Below, in pieces: positions 60,442 to 64,000 of a stretch of DNA of 64,000 bases (position 1 is its first letter; the number at the start of each line of letters is the position of its first letter). The stretch is taken from NCBI RefSeq assembly GCF_000025005.1, contig NC_013525.1, positions 1,328,501 through 1,392,500 on the forward strand. Reading direction: 5' to 3'. Under the pieces are notes generated by a model. It was not told where the DNA came from and made no database searches. It worked only from the letters and a program-made list of their open reading frames with translations. This DNA comes from Thermobaculum terrenum ATCC BAA-798 (GTDB lineage: Bacteria; Chloroflexota; Chloroflexia; Thermobaculales; Thermobaculaceae). Made by a program: the position numbers and the translations under genes.

Positions 60442-62313
60442 CTAGCTACCCGTTGCTGCTATAGAGGTATCCTTAGGGGCGTGTAAGAATTGTTCCCTGT
60501 AAAGCTTTGCGTATAGTCCCTCGGCAGCAAGTAACTCGGAATGTGTACCTCTTTCTACAATCCTGCCTCTGTCTATAACAAGTATCTGGTCAGCGGACAA
60601 AATAGTGGATAGGCGATGAGCTATAGCTATTGTTGTCCTACCTTGCATTAAAGTAGCTAGGGCTCGCTGGACAAGTCGCTCTGAACGAGTATCAAGCGCA
60701 CTAGTAGCTTCATCTAGTATAAGTATGCGAGGATTCTTGAGGACTATTCTTGCTATAGCTATACGCTGCTTCTCACCCCCCGAAAACCGATAGCCCCTTT
60801 CTCCCACGATGGTATCAAAACCTTCAGGCAGCTCAGTTATACGGTCATAGATATTAGCAGCTTTTGTAGCGGCTATAAGCTCTTCCTCGGTAGCATCTGG
60901 CTTAGCAAATAGGAGGTTTTCGCGCACAGATGCATGAAACAAATATGTCTCCTGAGATACCATGCCTATTATCTGGGGAAGACTCGCCAATCTTATGTCA
61001 CGTACATCAATGCCATCTATAAGCACTCTGCCCTTAGTAACATCATACAAGCGAGCTATCAGATAGGCTATGGTGGTTTTACCAGCCCCGGTTGGACCTA
61101 CCAAGGCCACGAGAGAACCTGGCGGGGCATCAAAGTTGATGTCATATAGATTCATAGGCCGTCCTGTGCGGCTGTAGCTGAAGTATACATGGTCGAAGGT
61201 TATCCTGCCTTTTACGTCGTGTGGGTCAAGCTCAATAGCATTTGGCCTATCGGTAATCTCTACTGGAAGATCTAGGTATTCAAATATGCGATCAAACAAA
61301 GCTAACGCTGCTTGAATCTGAACCTGCACGGTCAGGAGCTGTCCCAGGGGGAAGAAAAGCCTACTTTGTAGAGTTGTGAAAGCTACTATCCCTCCAACCG
61401 TTATCGGAGGCACCTGGTCAGGAGGAGTATGTATGATCGTTCTACCTGCAAAGTAGTAGACCAGTGCAGGGGTTATAGAGAAGAACGTAGAGGTAATCAT
61501 GAAGAACCATCTACCAACCATTTGCTGGCGTAGCTGAAGATCAGCAAGGCGCTGATTCTCGCGTGAGAACCTATCGATAGACTCACGCTGCCTGCCAAAG
61601 GTCTTGGTCAGCAAAACGCCAGACACAGATAGAGACTCCTCAATTAGAGCGCTAATATCAGCAAGGCTCTTCTGAGTGTTCTTAGCAAGCTCTCGCCTGA
61701 TACTACCGACTTTGTAAGTCAGGTATAGGAATAGAGGTAACAATGCCAGAGAAAGCAAAGTTAGCTGCCAGGAGAGCAGAAACATTGCAGTAATTGTAGA
61801 TACAACAGTAGTTATATTAGATACTATGCTCGAAGCGGTGTTAGTAATGACGTCCTGTATTCCGTTGACATCGTTACCTAGCCTTGATTGTATTTCTCCA
61901 GTTTTGGTCTCGGAGAAGAACCTCAAAGACATCCTCTGCATGTGCCTGTACAGCTCGTTCCTAAGATCGCGCATTACCCTTTGGCCTATCAAATTGTTGA
62001 GGTATGTCTGCCATACACCGATAAGACCATTCACCACGGGAATAACGATCATTAGGACCGCATACAAGATGAGTTTATCCATGTCTCGCTTGAGTATGGC
62101 ATCATCAACTATCAGCTTGAGAAGATAGGGGTTAGCCAAGCCGACTACGGAGATAATAAGTATCGCTATAAGCACTAGCAGCACATGTAGCTTGTACGGA
62201 GCAAAGAACTTGACGACCCGCCTAGCGGTGCCAGCCCTTACAGGCTTCTCAGGTTTCTCAGCCATAAGTGCTCTTCGAAATCCACCCCCGCCACCTCCTG
62301 CCCCCCTAAGCAT
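60442..62313 (-). CDS. ABC transporter, fused permease/ATPase (exporter type)
   Basis: A 623-residue half-transporter. Six membrane helices (about 55-325) are followed by an ATPase with Walker A GPTGAGKTTIAYL, signature FSGGEKQRIAIAR and Walker B ILILDEATSALDTRSER. Of the MsbA/multidrug exporter type; it must dimerise. The ATG at 62313 has AGGAGG 7 bases upstream; a GTG at 62343 is in frame but includes the site. The first residues are a Gly-rich LRGAGGGGGGFRRAL. It overlaps the MFS gene upstream by 8 bases. Confidence 0.92.
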   Translation of the reverse strand: MLRGAGGGGGGFRRALMAEKPEKPVRAGTARRVVKFFAPYKLHVLLVLIAILIISVVGLANPYLLKLIVDDAILKRDMDKLILYAVLMIVIPVVNGLIGVWQTYLNNLIGQRVMRDLRNELYRHMQRMSLRFFSETKTGEIQSRLGNDVNGIQDVITNTASSIVSNITTVVSTITAMFLLSWQLTLLSLALLPLFLYLTYKVGSIRRELAKNTQKSLADISALIEESLSVSGVLLTKTFGRQRESIDRFSRENQRLADLQLRQQMVGRWFFMITSTFFSITPALVYYFAGRTIIHTPPDQVPPITVGGIVAFTTLQSRLFFPLGQLLTVQVQIQAALALFDRIFEYLDLPVEITDRPNAIELDPHDVKGRITFDHVYFSYSRTGRPMNLYDINFDAPPGSLVALVGPTGAGKTTIAYLIARLYDVTKGRVLIDGIDVRDIRLASLPQIIGMVSQETYLFHASVRENLLFAKPDATEEELIAATKAANIYDRITELPEGFDTIVGERGYRFSGGEKQRIAIARIVLKNPRILILDEATSALDTRSERLVQRALATLMQGRTTIAIAHRLSTILSADQILVIDRGRIVERGTHSELLAAEGLYAKLYREQFLHAPKDTSIAATGS

Positions 62314-63601
62314 CCAACGACCTCCTATCGCTACTGCTACCACCTACACCAACAAGGCTCTCAGCTTTGCGCTCTGCATTCCTCTGCAGGCGTATGTAAA
62401 CAAACAAGATGGCTACCAACGTACCAGCCAGACAGATAATTGCCATGAGCTGTAAAGTAAGAGATACACCGATCAAAGCTGAAAGGGATCCCACTATTAC
62501 ACCACCAAAAGGCGTACTACCGGCAAAGACAAGAAAATACAGGCTCATGATCCTGCCACGCAGATGGTCAGGCGCCAGCAGCTGGAGCCTGGTGTTGGCA
62601 TTGGAGCTGAAGGTTACACTGGCGAAACCCAGGATAAATAGCCCTAGAAGTGTTAGTGGGTACAGCCTAGATACCCCTACTAACAATAAGGAAAAGCTGA
62701 ATATTAGTGCACCCGCGAGCATAACTCCTACTCTAGCCTTACCAGCATAGGCCACAGCTAATGCAGCTAGCACAGAACCCACGCCCATGGCAGATGTCAG
62801 TATACCTAACACTTCGGGCCCGGCCCCTAGTATGTACTTATCTATAAGAGGAAGCATGACGGTGAAGTTGTAACCAAATATACCCAAGCATGCCATCAGC
62901 AATAACACAAGCAATATGTCTGAGTGACTGAAGGCATATTTGATTCCTTCGGCAACTTGAGTAAGCACACGTCCTCTCGGTGAACGTGCTACAGCGACAA
63001 ATTCGTCAGTACGCATAATAAGAAGACCCAATATGACAGCGAGAAAGCTAAGAGCATTAGCAGCAAAAGCCCCACCGGTACCTAGCCATCCTATCATTAG
63101 GCCCCCTATGCTAGGACCGATTATCCTAGCGGAGTTGAAGAGCATGCTGTTAAGGGCTACAGCATTAGCAAGTTTATCTGGTCCTACAAGCTCCACTACA
63201 AATGCTTGTCTTGTGGGATTGTCAATAGAATTGATTACCCCTAAGCAAAATGCCAATACATAGACATGCCATAGTTGAACATGATGCGATATCACAAGGA
63301 TTGCCAAAATGCCGGCTTGGATAGCAGCTGAAGATTGGGTTATGATTAGGACCCTATGTTTTGGTAATCTGTCGGCAAGTACCCCTCCAAAAAGAGCCAT
63401 GACGGTAATGGGCAAGAACTGCAACATCGTTACGAAACCTAAAGCACTTGGTGAATTAGTAAGCTGAAGAACCAGCCATGATTGAGCTATGGTCTGCATC
63501 CAAGTGCCGGACAGTGATATAAGCTGCCCAAGCCAAAATACTCTATAGTTATAGACAGACAGCGCGCTAAATGTCCGCCTTATACTAGCGCTCAGGCTCA
63601 A
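62306..63601 (-). CDS. Major facilitator superfamily transporter (EntS-like)
   Basis: A 431-residue transporter of the MFS_3/EntS group. FSALSVYNYRVFWLGQLISL opens it, GGVLADRLPKHRVLIITQS is the loop signature, and SIDNPTRQAFVVELVG and ATRL-type ends follow. TTG at 63601 has GGAGG 6 bases upstream and overlaps the MarR stop by 17 bases. Part of a MarR-MFS-ABC operon. Confidence 0.9.
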   Translation of the reverse strand: MSLSASIRRTFSALSVYNYRVFWLGQLISLSGTWMQTIAQSWLVLQLTNSPSALGFVTMLQFLPITVMALFGGVLADRLPKHRVLIITQSSAAIQAGILAILVISHHVQLWHVYVLAFCLGVINSIDNPTRQAFVVELVGPDKLANAVALNSMLFNSARIIGPSIGGLMIGWLGTGGAFAANALSFLAVILGLLIMRTDEFVAVARSPRGRVLTQVAEGIKYAFSHSDILLVLLLMACLGIFGYNFTVMLPLIDKYILGAGPEVLGILTSAMGVGSVLAALAVAYAGKARVGVMLAGALIFSFSLLLVGVSRLYPLTLLGLFILGFASVTFSSNANTRLQLLAPDHLRGRIMSLYFLVFAGSTPFGGVIVGSLSALIGVSLTLQLMAIICLAGTLVAILFVYIRLQRNAERKAESLVGVGGSSSDRRSLDA

Positions 63602-64000
63602 CAGACACCTCCAATGGGTTTGACGGTGGGGGAAGTGTTTCAGCAGCACTACCAAGCTTCTCTAGAGCCTGAGTGACCTCTTCAAGATCATCACCTAATG
63701 CACTAGCTATATTTGCCAGATACTCCCTGTTGATCTGTCGGATATCACCCACAACGGATTCTCCTTCGGGTGTCAACCTAAGGGGTATCACTCTGCGGTC
63801 ATCAGGAGCTTGCAGCCTTTCAACTAATCCAGCTCTGACAAGCTTATCCACCAAACCGCTAACAGTAGATACAGTTACTCCTAACTGCTGGGATATAAAG
63901 TTAGTTGTAGCCCCTGGATGCCTTCTCAATATAAACAACACCCTGAGTTGGGGGAGTGTCAACCCTTTGTCTTCCCATAACCTTAGCCTAAGCGCATCTA
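63585..64000 (-). CDS. MarR family transcriptional regulator (5' partial)
   Basis: The reading frame stays open to the right window edge: upstream codons read ALRLRLWEDKGLTLPQLRVL, so the TTG seen at 63962 is not the start. The winged helix is in LPQLRVLFILRRHPGATT, TVSTVSGLVDKLVRAGLVER and the wing APDDRRVIPLRLTPEGE. The C-terminal tail is Pro/Glu-rich. A likely local repressor of the efflux genes downstream, with which it overlaps. Confidence 0.9.
   Translation of the reverse strand, partial: DALRLRLWEDKGLTLPQLRVLFILRRHPGATTNFISQQLGVTVSTVSGLVDKLVRAGLVERLQAPDDRRVIPLRLTPEGESVVGDIRQINREYLANIASALGDDLEEVTQALEKLGSAAETLPPPSNPLEVSVEPER

Overview
The window is a densely packed bacterial chromosome segment with about 65 protein genes, both ends cut inside a gene, and no rRNA, tRNA, CRISPR array, transposase or phage gene that I can see. 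Several traits suggest a thermophilic or moderately thermophilic, monoderm-like bacterium. Base composition is moderate, Ile is often ATA and Arg often AGA/AGG, GTG and TTG starts are common, the full o-succinylbenzoate menaquinone route is used, and a tryptophan T-box is present. Gene content and style remind me of the Chloroflexota/Thermobaculum neighbourhood. That is an impression from memory, not a search result.

Layout. 1-1757: a thiamine-precursor binding protein (ThiY type) and a divergent ThiE. 1765-6203 (minus): aconitase, then trxB-thiN. 6393-7484: an M24-fold protein whose metal site looks degraded. 7499-15592 (minus): one menaquinone operon, menF-menD-menH-menB-menA-menE plus a second alpha/beta hydrolase. 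15649-22303: an AI-2E-type permease, a ThuA protein, a PEGA/DUF3048 lipoprotein and an aldolase-aldehyde dehydrogenase pair. 22334-28047: hisS, then aroB-aroQ-chorismate mutase-membrane protein-acyP-MutS-like ATPase. 28081-37188 (minus): the tryptophan operon trpE-G-D-S-C-F-B-A-aroF, headed by a sigma70-type promoter and a T-box with a UGG (Trp) specifier. It includes trpS and ends with a DAHP synthase of strikingly different composition.

37222-43025 (minus): a PspA-centred envelope cluster (PRC-barrel-like protein, YflT-like membrane protein, a 59-residue membrane microprotein, DUF2207, DUF4178, PspA, ABM-like protein), with a YtxH-like gene divergent from it. 43616-48085: rhomboid protease, then the pantothenate/CoA operon DUF2520-panC-coaX-coaBC. 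48173-51766: a C-terminal processing protease, a RodZ-like protein, pgsA and a two-module Cys-rich lipoprotein. 51763-53159 (minus): rplS-rnhB-yraN. rnhB contains two overlapping, mutually exclusive perfect inverted repeats in its coding sequence. 53384-64000: small membrane and transport genes, uvrB-slipin, divergent yceI/hxlR, and an overlapping MarR-MFS-ABC efflux operon.

The dominant logic is chorismate metabolism: aroF makes DAHP, aroB and aroQ carry the flux to dehydroshikimate, and chorismate is split between Trp (trpE), menaquinone (menF) and prephenate (chorismate mutase). The most unusual items are the rnhB repeat structure, the composition of aroF, the 59-residue microprotein in the PspA cluster, and the short frame overlapping the start of hxlR.
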